Shown here piece by piece: positions 53,054 to 61,562 of a stretch of 64,000 bases of DNA. Each line of letters begins with the position of its first letter. The stretch's first letter is position 1. The position numbers and the translations under genes are program-made. Origin of the DNA: Pseudaeromonas sp041441555 (GTDB lineage Bacteria > Pseudomonadota > Gammaproteobacteria > Enterobacterales > Aeromonadaceae); the NCBI GenBank assembly GCA_041441555.1, contig JASDSW010000031.1, positions 21,113 through 85,112 on the forward strand, written 5' to 3'. The notes under the pieces were generated by a model, which did no database searches, was not told where the DNA came from, and worked only from the letters and a program-made list of their open reading frames with translations.

Positions 53054-54164
53054 ACAAAACAAGAGTGGGAAATCGGTGGTTTTGGTCTCCGGGCTGATTG
53101 GCCTGGGGTTGTTGGCCGGTTGCAGTTCGGAGCTTGAACGCAAGCAGGCCAATCAGGATTTTGATTACCAGGATGATAAGCTGGTGACTCGGCCGTTCAC
53201 TGTGCCGGCGGGCCTGGAGGCGCCGCAGTTTACCAATGAGTTCAAGGTGCCGCCGTTGTCGGGAGCCGCGCAATCGGCGCCGGTTGCCGGTGACGTGGAT
53301 GTGCGAGCGCCAATTCAGTTGTTGACCCTGGTGCCAGGTAGCCGGGCCGAGGCGCAAGGGGACAACATGGTCCTCTGGTTTACCGCGCGCAGCGTGAATC
53401 AACACGTCGACAACGACGTCTGGCGCCAGCTGATCGGTTTTCTCGACCGCCGTGGAATTGCCATCAGCAATCTGGATATCCAGGCCCGGACACTGGATAC
53501 CGACTGGTTCTACGCCGATGAGACGCTGGCTCCCTGGACCCCGGAAGCCGAAGAGGCAGAGAAACTGCAGGTACATCAGCGCTACCGGTTTGTCATCCAG
53601 AATGATGCGGCACGTCACCGGACTGGTTTGATGTCGCAGTTACTGTCACACGAAGCGTTCCGCGATGGCGAGCGTGACGATACGCCGCTGAATCAGTTTG
53701 AACAGCGCCGTTACGCCGGACACATGCTCAACCAGGTGGTTGCTGATTATGATCGTCAGTTGCGCGTCGGTGAGATCCGCCCGGCCTCGGCTCGAGCCGC
53801 CATGACGTTGGGCGTTGATGACAACGGCCTGACTGCCTGGCTGGTGGATGCACCGTTTGCGACCACCTGGCAGCGGTTGACCACTCTGCTGCCGAAGCTG
53901 AATTTTGAAATCACCAGCAAGCCGGAGTCCAAGGGGCTGATCATCGTCGATTACGATGAGCCGGATGCCGACTTCTGGAAGGAGCATGACTTGGAGCCGT
54001 TTGGCCTGGATTCCGGGACCTACCACCTACAACTGGGTGAGTACAAGGGCAAGACCTCCATCACGCTGTTTGATGAGGACAAGAAGCCGGTTCCAAGCTC
54101 CGTGGTCAGCAAGATGTATCTCGGACTGTCCAAGGCCTTCGGCCGTGAGCAGAACCTGAAGTAG
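53046..54164 (+). CDS. bamC: Outer-membrane assembly lipoprotein BamC
   Basis: BamC is an accessory lipoprotein of the BAM complex that inserts outer-membrane proteins. The GTG start overlaps the dapA stop. The signal peptide ends in a clear lipobox (LGLLAG before Cys26). An unstructured N-terminal stretch resembles the BamD-binding segment, and two helix-grip domains follow. The 372 residues exceed E. coli's 344, mostly in the middle. The dapA-bamC-purC order is the enteric one. Confidence 0.94.
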   Translation: MHKQNKSGKSVVLVSGLIGLGLLAGCSSELERKQANQDFDYQDDKLVTRPFTVPAGLEAPQFTNEFKVPPLSGAAQSAPVAGDVDVRAPIQLLTLVPGSRAEAQGDNMVLWFTARSVNQHVDNDVWRQLIGFLDRRGIAISNLDIQARTLDTDWFYADETLAPWTPEAEEAEKLQVHQRYRFVIQNDAARHRTGLMSQLLSHEAFRDGERDDTPLNQFEQRRYAGHMLNQVVADYDRQLRVGEIRPASARAAMTLGVDDNGLTAWLVDAPFATTWQRLTTLLPKLNFEITSKPESKGLIIVDYDEPDADFWKEHDLEPFGLDSGTYHLQLGEYKGKTSITLFDEDKKPVPSSVVSKMYLGLSKAFGREQNLK

Positions 54165-54172
54165 CAAATAAT

Positions 54173-54200
54173 CACAAAGGGGCGATCGTGCCCCTTTGTG
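54173..54200 (+). terminator. Hairpin between bamC and purC
   Basis: A perfect 11-bp stem CACAAAGGGGC/GCCCCTTTGTG with a 6-base loop begins 9 bases after the bamC stop. It may separate the two transcripts or attenuate readthrough into purC. Confidence 0.7.
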
Positions 54201-54234
54201 TTATCAACCCCCAACTTACTGGAGTCAGTAACAC

Positions 54235-54948
54235 ATGGAAAAGAAAGCCGAACTGTATCGTGGCAAGGCCAAATCCGTCTATACCACCGACGATCCCAGC
54301 CGTCTCGTCCTGTTGTTCCGCAACGATACATCTGCTTTTGATGGCCAGCGGATTGAACAACTGGATCGCAAAGGCATGGTGAACAACAAGTTCAACCATT
54401 TCATCATGACCAAGCTCGAAGAAGCGGGTATCCCGACCCAGATGGATCGTCTGCTCTCCGACAATGAAGTCTTGGTCAAGAAGTTGGACATGGTACCGGT
54501 GGAGTGTGTGGTGCGTAACGTGGCCGCTGGCTCTATCTGCCGTCGTCTGGGCGTGGAAGAGGGCCTGGAGTTGAATCCGCCGACCTTCGAGTTCTTCTTG
54601 AAGAACGATCCGTTGCACGATCCCATGGTCAACGAATATCACATTCGCTCCTTTGGTTGGGCAACCGATGAACAGGTGGCGCGCATGAAGGAGCTGACCT
54701 TCAAGGTCAACGACGTTCTGAAGAAGATGTTCGACGATGCCGGTCTGATCCTGGTCGACTACAAGCTGGAGTTCGGTGTCTTCGAAGGCCAGATCGTGCT
54801 GGGTGACGAGTTCTCACCGGATGGCTGCCGTCTGTGGGACAAGGTGACTCGCCAGAAGCTGGATAAGGATCGTTTCCGCCAAGGGCTGGGTGGTGTCATC
54901 GAAGCCTACGAAGAAGTGGCGCATCGTTTGGGCGTGAATCTGGACTGA
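54235..54948 (+). CDS. purC: SAICAR synthetase PurC
   Basis: PurC ligates aspartate to CAIR in purine synthesis. The 237 residues equal E. coli PurC. Family stretches include ELYRGKAKSVYTTDDP, VECVVRNVAAGSICRRLG, DPMVNEYHI and LVDYKLEFG. GGAG lies 11 bases before the ATG. No PurR box is visible upstream, but a PurR-like sequence occurs just downstream of the gene. Confidence 0.98.
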   Translation: MEKKAELYRGKAKSVYTTDDPSRLVLLFRNDTSAFDGQRIEQLDRKGMVNNKFNHFIMTKLEEAGIPTQMDRLLSDNEVLVKKLDMVPVECVVRNVAAGSICRRLGVEEGLELNPPTFEFFLKNDPLHDPMVNEYHIRSFGWATDEQVARMKELTFKVNDVLKKMFDDAGLILVDYKLEFGVFEGQIVLGDEFSPDGCRLWDKVTRQKLDKDRFRQGLGGVIEAYEEVAHRLGVNLD

Positions 54949-54975
54949 AGTTTGGCCATTTAAACAAACGTTTTC

Positions 54976-54991
54976 GGGCAAACGCTTGCTC
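54976..54991. promoter_or_regulatory. PurR-like box downstream of purC
   Basis: GGGCAAACGCTTGCTC keeps the core GCAA-N-CG-N-TT-N-C of the PurR consensus and misses only the two outermost consensus bases. It lies between the converging purC and dbpA genes, with no promoter to control, so its role is uncertain. Confidence 0.3.
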
Positions 54992-55025
54992 GAAGCGCGA
55001 TACGGAGCCGTCAGCGGCTCCAATA

Positions 55026-55058
55026 AAAGTGGCGCCTTGGGGCGCCACTTTGTTTTTT
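55026..55058. terminator. Bidirectional terminator between purC and dbpA
   Basis: A perfect 11-bp stem AAAGTGGCGCC/GGCGCCACTTT with a TTGG loop is followed by GTTTTTT. A weaker GAGCCG/CGGCTC hairpin lies at 55005-55020. Confidence 0.92.
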
Positions 55059-55099
55059 GTCTCTCGGCCGGAGCGGTTGGGAGTGAGCCGACGCGACGT

Positions 55100-56491
55100 T
55101 TAGCCGATCAGGCGTACCTTGCAGCTCTTGCCCTTGAGTTTGCCCTGCTGCAGCCGTTTGAGCGCCTTGTTGGCGCTGCTGTGGCGCACCGCCACGTAGG
55201 CGTGGGTGTCGAAGAGATCGATCTTGCCAACGTCTGCGCCGGCCAGTCCCGCCTCACCGGTCAAGGCGCCGAGAATATCTCCAGGGCGGATCTTGGCCTT
55301 CTTGCCGCCGTCGATGCACAGCGTCACCATCTCCGGCTGCAACGGCTCCTGGCTATTGCTCTTGAGCGAGCCCAGATTGATCCAGCTCAACCGCTCGCCC
55401 AGATAATCCTCCAGTGCCAGTGCGCGTTGCATCTCTTGCGGGGTGCACAGGCTCAATGCCAGGCCGCTTTGACCGGCGCGACCGGTACGCCCGATGCGAT
55501 GGATGTGGATTTCCGGATCCTGCGCCATCTCATAGTTGATGACGGCGGCCAGATCCTTGATATCCAGTCCACGAGCGGCCACGTCGGTGGCGACCAGTAT
55601 GCGGCAACTGCGGTTGGCGAAGCGCACCAGCACCTGATCGCGCTCGCGCTGCTCCAGATCGCCATGCAGTGCCAGCACCGAAATATCGCGGGCGCGCAGG
55701 GTATCATGCACAGATTGACACTCGCGCTTGGTGTTACAGAACACCACGCAGGAGTCGGGCTGGAAGTGGGCCAGGATCTTCAGCAGGGCCGAAGCCCGAG
55801 CGCCGCGCTCCACCTCGAAGAAACTCTGATCGATGTGGCGGCTGTCGTGGGTGGCCTCGACACTGACTTCGACGGGATCTTTTTGCACCTGGGCGCTGAT
55901 CCGGGCGATCTCGTCCGGATAGGTGGCGGAGAAAAGCAGGGTCTGGCGCCGCTTGGGGGTCTGGCGGATCACATCGACCATCACATCGGCAAAGCCCATG
56001 TCTAGCATCCGATCGGCTTCGTCCAGTACCAATACCTGCAGATGTTCCAGACTCAGACTGTGGCGATGGAGGTGGTCCTGAATACGCCCCGGTGTGCCGA
56101 CGACGATATGCGGGGCATGGGTTAAGGAGTCCAGTTGTGGCCCCATGGGAACGCCACCACACAGGGTTAGGATCTTGATGTTGGGGGTTGCTCGCGCCAG
56201 ACGGCGCAGCTCTTTGCTGACCTGATCGGCCAATTCACGGGTCGGGCAGAGCACCAGCGCCTGGGTCCGGTACTGGCTGACCTCCAGACGGGCGAGCAGG
56301 CCGATGCCAAACGCGGCGGTTTTGCCGCTGCCGGTCTTGGCCTTGGCCAAGACATCGCTGCCCTGCAGGATCAGCGGTAACGCCTTGGCCTGAATCGGGG
56401 TCATGGTGGTGTAGCCTAAGTCGGCCAGATTGCTTAGTTGCTCGGCGGGAAGTGCCAAGCTGGAAAAATCAGTCGTCACGAAAAAACTCAT
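55100..56491 (-). CDS. dbpA: ATP-dependent RNA helicase DbpA
   Basis: DbpA is a DEAD-box helicase activated by hairpin 92 of 23S rRNA and acts in large-subunit assembly. The Q motif (TTMTPIQAKALPLIL), Walker A AKTGSGKT, LDEADRML, FSATYPDE and HRIGRTGRAG are in order. The C-terminal RNA-binding domain (VTLCIDGGKKAKIRPGDILG to GKSCKVRLIG) is the DbpA-type module that sets it apart from other DEAD proteins. Starting at 56491 (MSFFVTTDFSSL) gives 463 residues. The frame is open further upstream but without homology. Confidence 0.95.
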   Translation of the reverse strand: MSFFVTTDFSSLALPAEQLSNLADLGYTTMTPIQAKALPLILQGSDVLAKAKTGSGKTAAFGIGLLARLEVSQYRTQALVLCPTRELADQVSKELRRLARATPNIKILTLCGGVPMGPQLDSLTHAPHIVVGTPGRIQDHLHRHSLSLEHLQVLVLDEADRMLDMGFADVMVDVIRQTPKRRQTLLFSATYPDEIARISAQVQKDPVEVSVEATHDSRHIDQSFFEVERGARASALLKILAHFQPDSCVVFCNTKRECQSVHDTLRARDISVLALHGDLEQRERDQVLVRFANRSCRILVATDVAARGLDIKDLAAVINYEMAQDPEIHIHRIGRTGRAGQSGLALSLCTPQEMQRALALEDYLGERLSWINLGSLKSNSQEPLQPEMVTLCIDGGKKAKIRPGDILGALTGEAGLAGADVGKIDLFDTHAYVAVRHSSANKALKRLQQGKLKGKSCKVRLIG

Positions 56492-56630
56492 CTCGATGGG
56501 AATGGGGCTGCCGCCGCGAGGAGGCCGCCGGCGTGGCGCAGATGATAACAGAGTCGCGGCGCCTTGTCGGAAAAATAGCCGAGCCAAGACAGGGCCCAGA
56601 TCCTGCCCTGTCTGCCGGTTGCCGACGGGA

Positions 56631-56840
56631 CTAACGGCTGGGTGGTGGTGGGTCGTGCGGGTCTGTGGGTTTTTGGAGCGAACGTGCGGGCCACTCCTCC
56701 TCCTCGTCATCGGGGATGGGGCGAACCTTGTCGAGATATTTGGGCAGCTGTTTTTCCAGCCGCTTCATATCCTTGATGGCATTGACGATGACGCCGAGTA
56801 AAAACAGCAGCGGAATGCCGATCCAGAGCCAAAGATTCAT
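56631..56840 (-). CDS. ypfN: YpfN-family small membrane protein
   Basis: A 69-residue protein with one N-terminal membrane helix (LWLWIGIPLLFLLGVIVNAI) followed by KDMKRLEKQ and an acidic, proline-rich tail. It matches E. coli YpfN (UPF0370), which also follows dapE. Function is unknown. The ATG overlaps the stop of the M15 peptidase gene by 4 bases, so it is translated as part of the yffB-dapE-M15-ypfN run. Confidence 0.85.
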   Translation of the reverse strand: MNLWLWIGIPLLFLLGVIVNAIKDMKRLEKQLPKYLDKVRPIPDDEEEEWPARSLQKPTDPHDPPPPSR

Positions 56841-57538
56841 AGAGCCGTTCCTGAGGGGAGAGTCGGGGCGATGAACTGCTGCCACAGCAGCGGAAGTTGC
56901 TCGAGTATACAGGCTTTACCGGCCAACGTGGAGTGACTCAAGGCCTGGGACAAGGTCTCCGGGGTCAACAAGGCGGCCATCCGGATGCTGTCGGCGCCAT
57001 GGCTCAAATGCCAAGGCTCGATGGCAACGCCGCCCTGATCGTCGGCAAAGGGGCGATAGAAGCCAAAGCGGGCCATGTTGTGAGTCAGCCAGTGGCTTAG
57101 TTCGGCAAAATAGCCGCCGGCTTCGTATTCCCAGGGCTCCAGGCGCAGCGAGGCGCCGGCCGGCAGCAAGGAGGGGGAGTAGACGTCCATATCCGAGCCC
57201 CAGTGGTGACGGCTGGTTCCGGGGAGTGCACTCCAGCGCAAGATGGCCTGGATACGAGCCAGGTCACCCCAGGTGCGAATATCCAGCGGTTGGCTCTGAG
57301 CATCCAGCACCGGCCGCCGGCCCTGGAACTTCTCATCCCAGATGAGCTGTTGTCGGGCAAAGCTGCGATAGCTGGAGGCCAGCGCCAGATCCAGACCATC
57401 GGCTCGAGCTGCTTGTTGCATCTGGCAGAACGCCTGGGCCGTGGCGGGCAATAACCGGTGGGGCGAGTCGGGGAGCTGGACGAGGTGGCTCTCGTCCAGT
57501 CCCAAGACATGTGCGGCGCACAGCGAGCGGCTATTCAT
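56837..57538 (-). CDS. M15-family (VanY-like) D-alanyl-D-alanine carboxypeptidase
   Basis: A 233-residue predicted peptidoglycan carboxypeptidase. The zinc site is visible as SRHHWGSDMDVYS near residue 110 (family SxHxxGxAxD) and EPWHLSH near residue 176. ASSYRSFARQQLIWDEKF is the typical upstream family stretch. No signal peptide is evident from ATG 57538, which overlaps the dapE stop by 4 bases. The longer frame lies in dapE. The gene is inserted between dapE and ypfN, which are adjacent in E. coli, linking DAP synthesis and DAP-containing wall turnover. Confidence 0.88.
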   Translation of the reverse strand: MNSRSLCAAHVLGLDESHLVQLPDSPHRLLPATAQAFCQMQQAARADGLDLALASSYRSFARQQLIWDEKFQGRRPVLDAQSQPLDIRTWGDLARIQAILRWSALPGTSRHHWGSDMDVYSPSLLPAGASLRLEPWEYEAGGYFAELSHWLTHNMARFGFYRPFADDQGGVAIEPWHLSHGADSIRMAALLTPETLSQALSHSTLAGKACILEQLPLLWQQFIAPTLPSGTAL

Positions 57539-58671
57539 CGGGCGAGCAGTCGGTGCAGCAGGCGCTGGTAGATTTCGGCCAAGGTGTCGAGATCGGCGAC
57601 GCTGACGCACTCATTGACCTTGTGAATGGTGGCGTTGAGCGGGCCAAGCTCGAGCACTTGAGCGCCGGTGCGAGCGATGAAACGGCCATCGGAGGTGCCG
57701 CCCGAGGTGGACAGTTCCGGTGTAACCCTCTGAACTTCCTCGATGGCGGCGACCGTGGCCTCCACCAGATCCCCGGACGGGGTCAGGAAGGGGTGACCGC
57801 TCAGGGTCCAGGTCAACTCATAGTCGAGGTCGTGTCGATCCAGGATCTCGCGAACCCGCGCCTTGATCTGTTCGTCGGTCAGCTCGGTGCTGAAGCGGAA
57901 GTTGAACTGCACCTGCAGCTCGCCGGGGATGACATTTGAGGCACCGGTACCACCGGCGATATTTGGGATCTGGAAGCTGGTCGGCGGAAAAAATTCGTTG
58001 CCTTCATCCCAGACCGTACTGGCCAGCTCGGCCAAGGCTGGGGCGGCTTGGTGGATCGGGTTACGGCCCAGATGGGGATACGCCACATGGCCCTGAATGC
58101 CCAAGACCTTCAGATCGCCGGTGATGGAGCCGCGACGGCCATTCTTGACCACGTCGCCGAGCCGCTCGGTGGAGGAGGGCTCTCCCACCAGGCACCAGGT
58201 GATCTTCTCCTGACGCGCCTCGAGCGCTTCGACCACCTTGGGGGTGCCATTGATAAAGGGGCCCTCTTCATCGCTGGTGATGAGGAAGGCGATGGAGCCC
58301 TGATGATCCGGATGGGTGGTGACGAAACGCTCCACCGCAACCAGCATGGCGGCCAGGGAGCCCTTCATGTCGGCGGCGCCCCGACCGTAGAGCAGACCAT
58401 CGCGCACCGTCGGCTCAAAGGGAGGCGAATCCCACTTCTCGAGTGGTCCGGGGGGCACCACATCGGTGTGACCGGCAAAGCAGAACAGCGGCCCCTCGCT
58501 GCCGCGGCGAGCCCAGAGGTTGGTGGTGTCATGAAACACCATGGGCTCGATGACAAAACCCAGGCGCGCCAGATACTCGGCCATCATCTGCTGGCATCCG
58601 GCATCCTCCGGGGTGATTGAAGGGCGGGCGATCAGGTTGCGCGCCAGAGCCAGTACGGGAGAATCAGACAT
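57535..58671 (-). CDS. dapE: Succinyl-diaminopimelate desuccinylase DapE
   Basis: DapE hydrolyses N-succinyl-LL-DAP to LL-DAP. It is a dinuclear zinc M20 peptidase of 378 residues (E. coli 375). Metal and catalytic residues are visible as His68 and Asp70 in FAGHTDVVPPG, Asp101 in GRGAADMKGS, and Glu135/Glu136 in TSDEEGP. AGGAAG precedes the ATG. It is cotranscribed with yffB upstream and the M15 peptidase downstream. Confidence 0.98.
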   Translation of the reverse strand: MSDSPVLALARNLIARPSITPEDAGCQQMMAEYLARLGFVIEPMVFHDTTNLWARRGSEGPLFCFAGHTDVVPPGPLEKWDSPPFEPTVRDGLLYGRGAADMKGSLAAMLVAVERFVTTHPDHQGSIAFLITSDEEGPFINGTPKVVEALEARQEKITWCLVGEPSSTERLGDVVKNGRRGSITGDLKVLGIQGHVAYPHLGRNPIHQAAPALAELASTVWDEGNEFFPPTSFQIPNIAGGTGASNVIPGELQVQFNFRFSTELTDEQIKARVREILDRHDLDYELTWTLSGHPFLTPSGDLVEATVAAIEEVQRVTPELSTSGGTSDGRFIARTGAQVLELGPLNATIHKVNECVSVADLDTLAEIYQRLLHRLLAR

Positions 58672-58699
58672 GGTGCTTCCTTGCAGTCAAAAGGGGTTG

Positions 58700-59047
58700 C
58701 TAGCCCAATAGGGCCCGGTACTGGGTTTCGTCGAAGCCCAGCAGGTAGGTATCGTTCACCCGTAATAGCGGCCGCTTGATGAGGGCCGGTTGTTCGAGCA
58801 TCAGTCGCAGGGCTGATGGTTCATCCAGATCCTGTTTGCTCGCCTCGCTGAGGGTGCGATAGGTGGTGCCACGTTTATTCAGCAAGGCTTCCCATCCCAG
58901 CTGGGCGACAAACTCCTGCAGCAGCTCAGCCGGGAGACCATCCTTGCGATAATCGTGGAATTGGTAGTCGATGGCCTGCTCATCCAGCCATTTCAAGCTC
59001 TTCTTGATGGTATCGCAGTTGCGGATGCCGTAGATCACCGGGCGCAT
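58700..59047 (-). CDS. yffB: ArsC/Spx-family protein YffB
   Basis: A 115-residue thioredoxin-fold protein similar to E. coli YffB. It has the lone cysteine motif YGIRNCDTIKKSLKWL and the C-terminal IKRPLLRVNDTYLLGFDE. It lacks the CxxC of reductases. Arsenate reductase activity is not established for this branch, and glutathione-dependent thiol reduction has been suggested. It precedes dapE by 28 bases, as in enterics. Confidence 0.93.
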   Translation of the reverse strand: MRPVIYGIRNCDTIKKSLKWLDEQAIDYQFHDYRKDGLPAELLQEFVAQLGWEALLNKRGTTYRTLSEASKQDLDEPSALRLMLEQPALIKRPLLRVNDTYLLGFDETQYRALLG

Positions 59048-59324
59048 ATTGACTCACAACGAGGGGGACGGAGGCGGGAATTTTGTCACCTGTCGCTGGG
59101 GGAGGCAAGGCGCAATCGAGGTAATGGTACTTGTTGAATGCTTCTTTTGTCGGTGCCTGAATATCTGGTTCACCGGGGAATAACCGGTGGCTTTGACTGG
59201 TTGGCCATGGGTTTGTCTACTTTTCATACCGCATGCATCGAAGATGCGCTCATTTTTTCACTGTTTTCCGTGTTCCGGCGTTTAGTTTTTCGCTATGATG
59301 CGCCTTCCACCTATCCAAAGTTCG
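59048..59324. other. Upstream region of the glycine riboswitch transcript
   Basis: About 280 bases without a supported gene. A frame at 59138-59329 has no ribosome site and runs into the aptamer. A TATGAT -10 lies at 59294 but without a convincing -35. A GCATC/GATGC hairpin followed by a T-run occurs near 59233-59259. Confidence 0.45.
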
Positions 59325-59502
59325 GATGAAGGTAGCAGGAGAGTGACGGTTCCCCGTCCGCCGAAGAAGTAAATCTTTCAGGCGCCACCATTTGGTAAGG
59401 ACTGCTACTGGACGAGCCTCTGGAGAGACCCGTTGAATCGGGCGCCGAAGGAGCAAAACCCAGGCTATTGGGTTGAAACTCTCAGGCAAAAGGACAGAGG
59501 GG
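59325..59502 (+). ncRNA. Tandem glycine riboswitch
   Basis: Two glycine aptamers lie in series. The first shows AGGAGAG, CGCCGAAGAAGTAAATC, TTTCAGG and AAGGAC. The second shows CTGGAGAGACC, CGCCGAAGGAGCAAA, AAACTCTCAGG and AAAGGACAGAGG. The order and spacing match the Vibrio cholerae tandem element upstream of VC1422, which also encodes a Na+/alanine symporter. The start boundary is approximate, including a leader that may pair with the linker. Confidence 0.96.
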
Positions 59503-59599
59503 ATGGAGTGTTGGCTGTTCTGCTATCCGTTGGTTGTCCGGTACAACGGCGGATAACCGAGCCTATCCAGGCCAAAATGGCGGATGGAGCCCTATTGGG

Positions 59600-59687
59600 C
59601 ATGCCGTCTATGGACGGCATGGTTCCGGTTTGGGAACGGCGGCACTTCTTATCTCCTCCGATCGATTGGTTATTCGACTCAGGAGGA
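59600..59687 (+). promoter_or_regulatory. Expression platform of the glycine riboswitch
   Basis: A hairpin CATGCCGTC-TATG-GACGGCATG (59600-59621) precedes TCCTCC at 59654. That can pair with GGAGGA at 59682, the ribosome site of the symporter. This suggests translational control by Shine-Dalgarno masking. Confidence 0.5.
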
Positions 59688-59697
59688 ATCCAGAAAC

Positions 59698-61089
59698 ATG
59701 TTAACGCAATGGTTAACCACCTTTTTCACGCCACTGTTAACCACCCTTGATAATCTGATCTGGGGCCCGCCCCTGTTGGTGTTGCTGATGGGCACCGGTC
59801 TCTACCTGACTTTCCGTCTGGGGTTGCTGCAGGTGATCCGACTGCCACTGGCACTCAAGCTCGTCTTCTTCCCAAAAAAACACGATGACAAAGCCGGTGA
59901 CGTCTCCAGCTTTGCGGCCTTGTGTACCGCGTTATCGGCGACGATCGGCACCGGAAATATCGTCGGCGTCGCGACCGCCATCAAGCTGGGGGGGCCGGGC
60001 GCTCTCTTCTGGATGTGGATGGCGGCCTTTTTAGGGATGGCAACCAAGTATGCCGAGGGGCTGCTGGCGGTCAAATACCGGGTGAAGGATGCCAACGGTC
60101 AGATGTCCGGTGGTCCCATGTACTATCTGGAGCGGGGTCTGGGCAGCAAGTGGCTGGCCAGCGCCTTCGCGCTGTTTGGTATCGCGGTGGCTCTGTTTGG
60201 CATCGGGACCTTTCCTCAGGTCAATGCCATCGCCGACGCGGCCATGCTGACCTTCAGTATGCCCAAGTGGATCACCGGTCTGGTGCTGGCGGTGTTGGTC
60301 GCCATGATTACCCTCGGTGGCATTCGCTCCATCTCCCGGGTCTCCATTGCCGTGGTGCCCTTCATGGCCATTCTTTACATCATCGCCTGTGTGGCTGTGC
60401 TGGGCATGAACGCCGAATTGTTGCCCGCGGCCGTCAGCTCGGTGCTGTCATCCGCGTTCAGCTCGACGGCGGCGACCGGCGGTTTTGCGGGCGCAACCAT
60501 CATGCTGGCCCTGCAGGCCGGGGTGGCGCGTGGTGTCTTTTCCAATGAGTCTGGCCTTGGTTCGGCGCCGATTGCCGCCGCGGCAGCCAAAACCGATTCA
60601 TGTGTGGAGCAGGGGCTGGTGTGCATGACCGGGACCTTCTTCGACACCATCATCATCTGCACCATGACGGGCTTGACCCTGGTGGTGACCGGGGTTTGGC
60701 AGGGTGATACCGCCGGGGCTGCCATGACCAACCTGGCATTCACGCAAGGGATGGCCAGCCAGTTGGGTCTGTACCTGGTGAACATTGGTCTGCTGTTCTT
60801 TGCCTTCACCACCATCATCGGTTGGAACTACTACGGCGAACGCTGCACCGAGTATCTGTTGGGCGTGAAAGCCATCAAACCCTACCGCTGCCTGTTCGTG
60901 TTGCTGGTGGCGGTCGGTGCCTTGCTGCACCTGGATCTGATCTGGTTGCTGGCGGATATCGTCAACGGTCTGATGGCAATCCCCAACCTGATTGGCTTGA
61001 TTGGCCTGCGACACGTGATCGCCAGCGAAACCCGCGCCTACTTCGGTCGGGACGATGAGTGGCAGGTGCAGGAACAACCCGCCGCCTGA
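59698..61089 (+). CDS. AGCS-family sodium:alanine/glycine symporter
   Basis: A 463-residue inner-membrane symporter importing alanine or glycine with sodium. About ten membrane segments are visible. The family signatures are ALSATIGTGNIVGVATAI and SNESGLGSAPIAAAAA. AGGAGGA lies ten bases before ATG 59698 (MLTQWLTTFFTPLL); the longer frame upstream runs through the riboswitch leader. The tandem glycine aptamer implies control by glycine, possibly for uptake or for disposal in co-operation with the glycine cleavage system. Confidence 0.96.
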   Translation: MLTQWLTTFFTPLLTTLDNLIWGPPLLVLLMGTGLYLTFRLGLLQVIRLPLALKLVFFPKKHDDKAGDVSSFAALCTALSATIGTGNIVGVATAIKLGGPGALFWMWMAAFLGMATKYAEGLLAVKYRVKDANGQMSGGPMYYLERGLGSKWLASAFALFGIAVALFGIGTFPQVNAIADAAMLTFSMPKWITGLVLAVLVAMITLGGIRSISRVSIAVVPFMAILYIIACVAVLGMNAELLPAAVSSVLSSAFSSTAATGGFAGATIMLALQAGVARGVFSNESGLGSAPIAAAAAKTDSCVEQGLVCMTGTFFDTIIICTMTGLTLVVTGVWQGDTAGAAMTNLAFTQGMASQLGLYLVNIGLLFFAFTTIIGWNYYGERCTEYLLGVKAIKPYRCLFVLLVAVGALLHLDLIWLLADIVNGLMAIPNLIGLIGLRHVIASETRAYFGRDDEWQVQEQPAA

Positions 61090-61133
61090 GATCATCCAAC
61101 TGCCGTGATGGCAATAAAATATATGACGATAAA

Positions 61134-61159
61134 AAACGGGCCCTAGATTGGGCCCGTTT
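61134..61159. terminator. Bidirectional terminator between symporter and yciN
   Basis: A perfect 10-bp stem AAACGGGCCC/GGGCCCGTTT with a 6-base loop. The A-run before it gives TTTTTT at the minus-strand exit. Confidence 0.88.
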
Positions 61160-61180
61160 GTCTATTTGTTCGCCGGGGAA

Positions 61181-61429
61181 TCAATCAACCAGCTGATACT
61201 GGCCGGAGAGGGTCTGCGCCAGATATTTGAACAGATTGAAGACCACCATGCTCTTGGTGGAGGGGAGTCCCTGCTCGTCGAAGAAGAATTCGCCCTTAAA
61301 CACCAGAATCCCCCCTTTTTGTTCGACTTCATCGGCCTGGATGCCGGGCTGATAATCCTCATGATCCCGGATCATCTGATTGGCGATGGACAACAGGGCT
61401 TGTCGTTGAATGGACTGCTTTTCTGCCAT
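61181..61429 (-). CDS. yciN: YciN family protein
   Basis: An 82-residue soluble protein aligning with E. coli YciN (83 residues), of unknown function. Matching stretches are IANQMIRDHEDYQPGI, GILVFKGEFFFDEQGLP and VFNLFKYLAQTLSGQYQLVD. It is a single gene with its own terminator, convergent with the symporter. Confidence 0.93.
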   Translation of the reverse strand: MAEKQSIQRQALLSIANQMIRDHEDYQPGIQADEVEQKGGILVFKGEFFFDEQGLPSTKSMVVFNLFKYLAQTLSGQYQLVD

Positions 61430-61509
61430 GGATAAACCTCCTATCTAGATGGCGCGAGGATAGCTCGAATGGCGAGTGAGCTAAAGGGGCCTGCGGGCCG
61501 GTCGAGAAA

Positions 61510-61541
61510 AAGGCCGCGCCATCGGTGAGATGGGCGGCCTT
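61510..61541 (-). terminator. Terminator of ompA
   Basis: A long stem AAGGCCGC-CCATC/GATGG-GCGGCCTT with one bulged base lies 21 bases after the ompA stop. TTTTC follows on the minus strand. Confidence 0.88.
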
Positions 61542-61562
61542 GAGATCCAGCGTTGGAGCCGA

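Noticed and set aside
59138..59329. 63-codon frame upstream of the symporter
   Set aside because: No ribosome site, overlaps the riboswitch start, and has no recognisable family.
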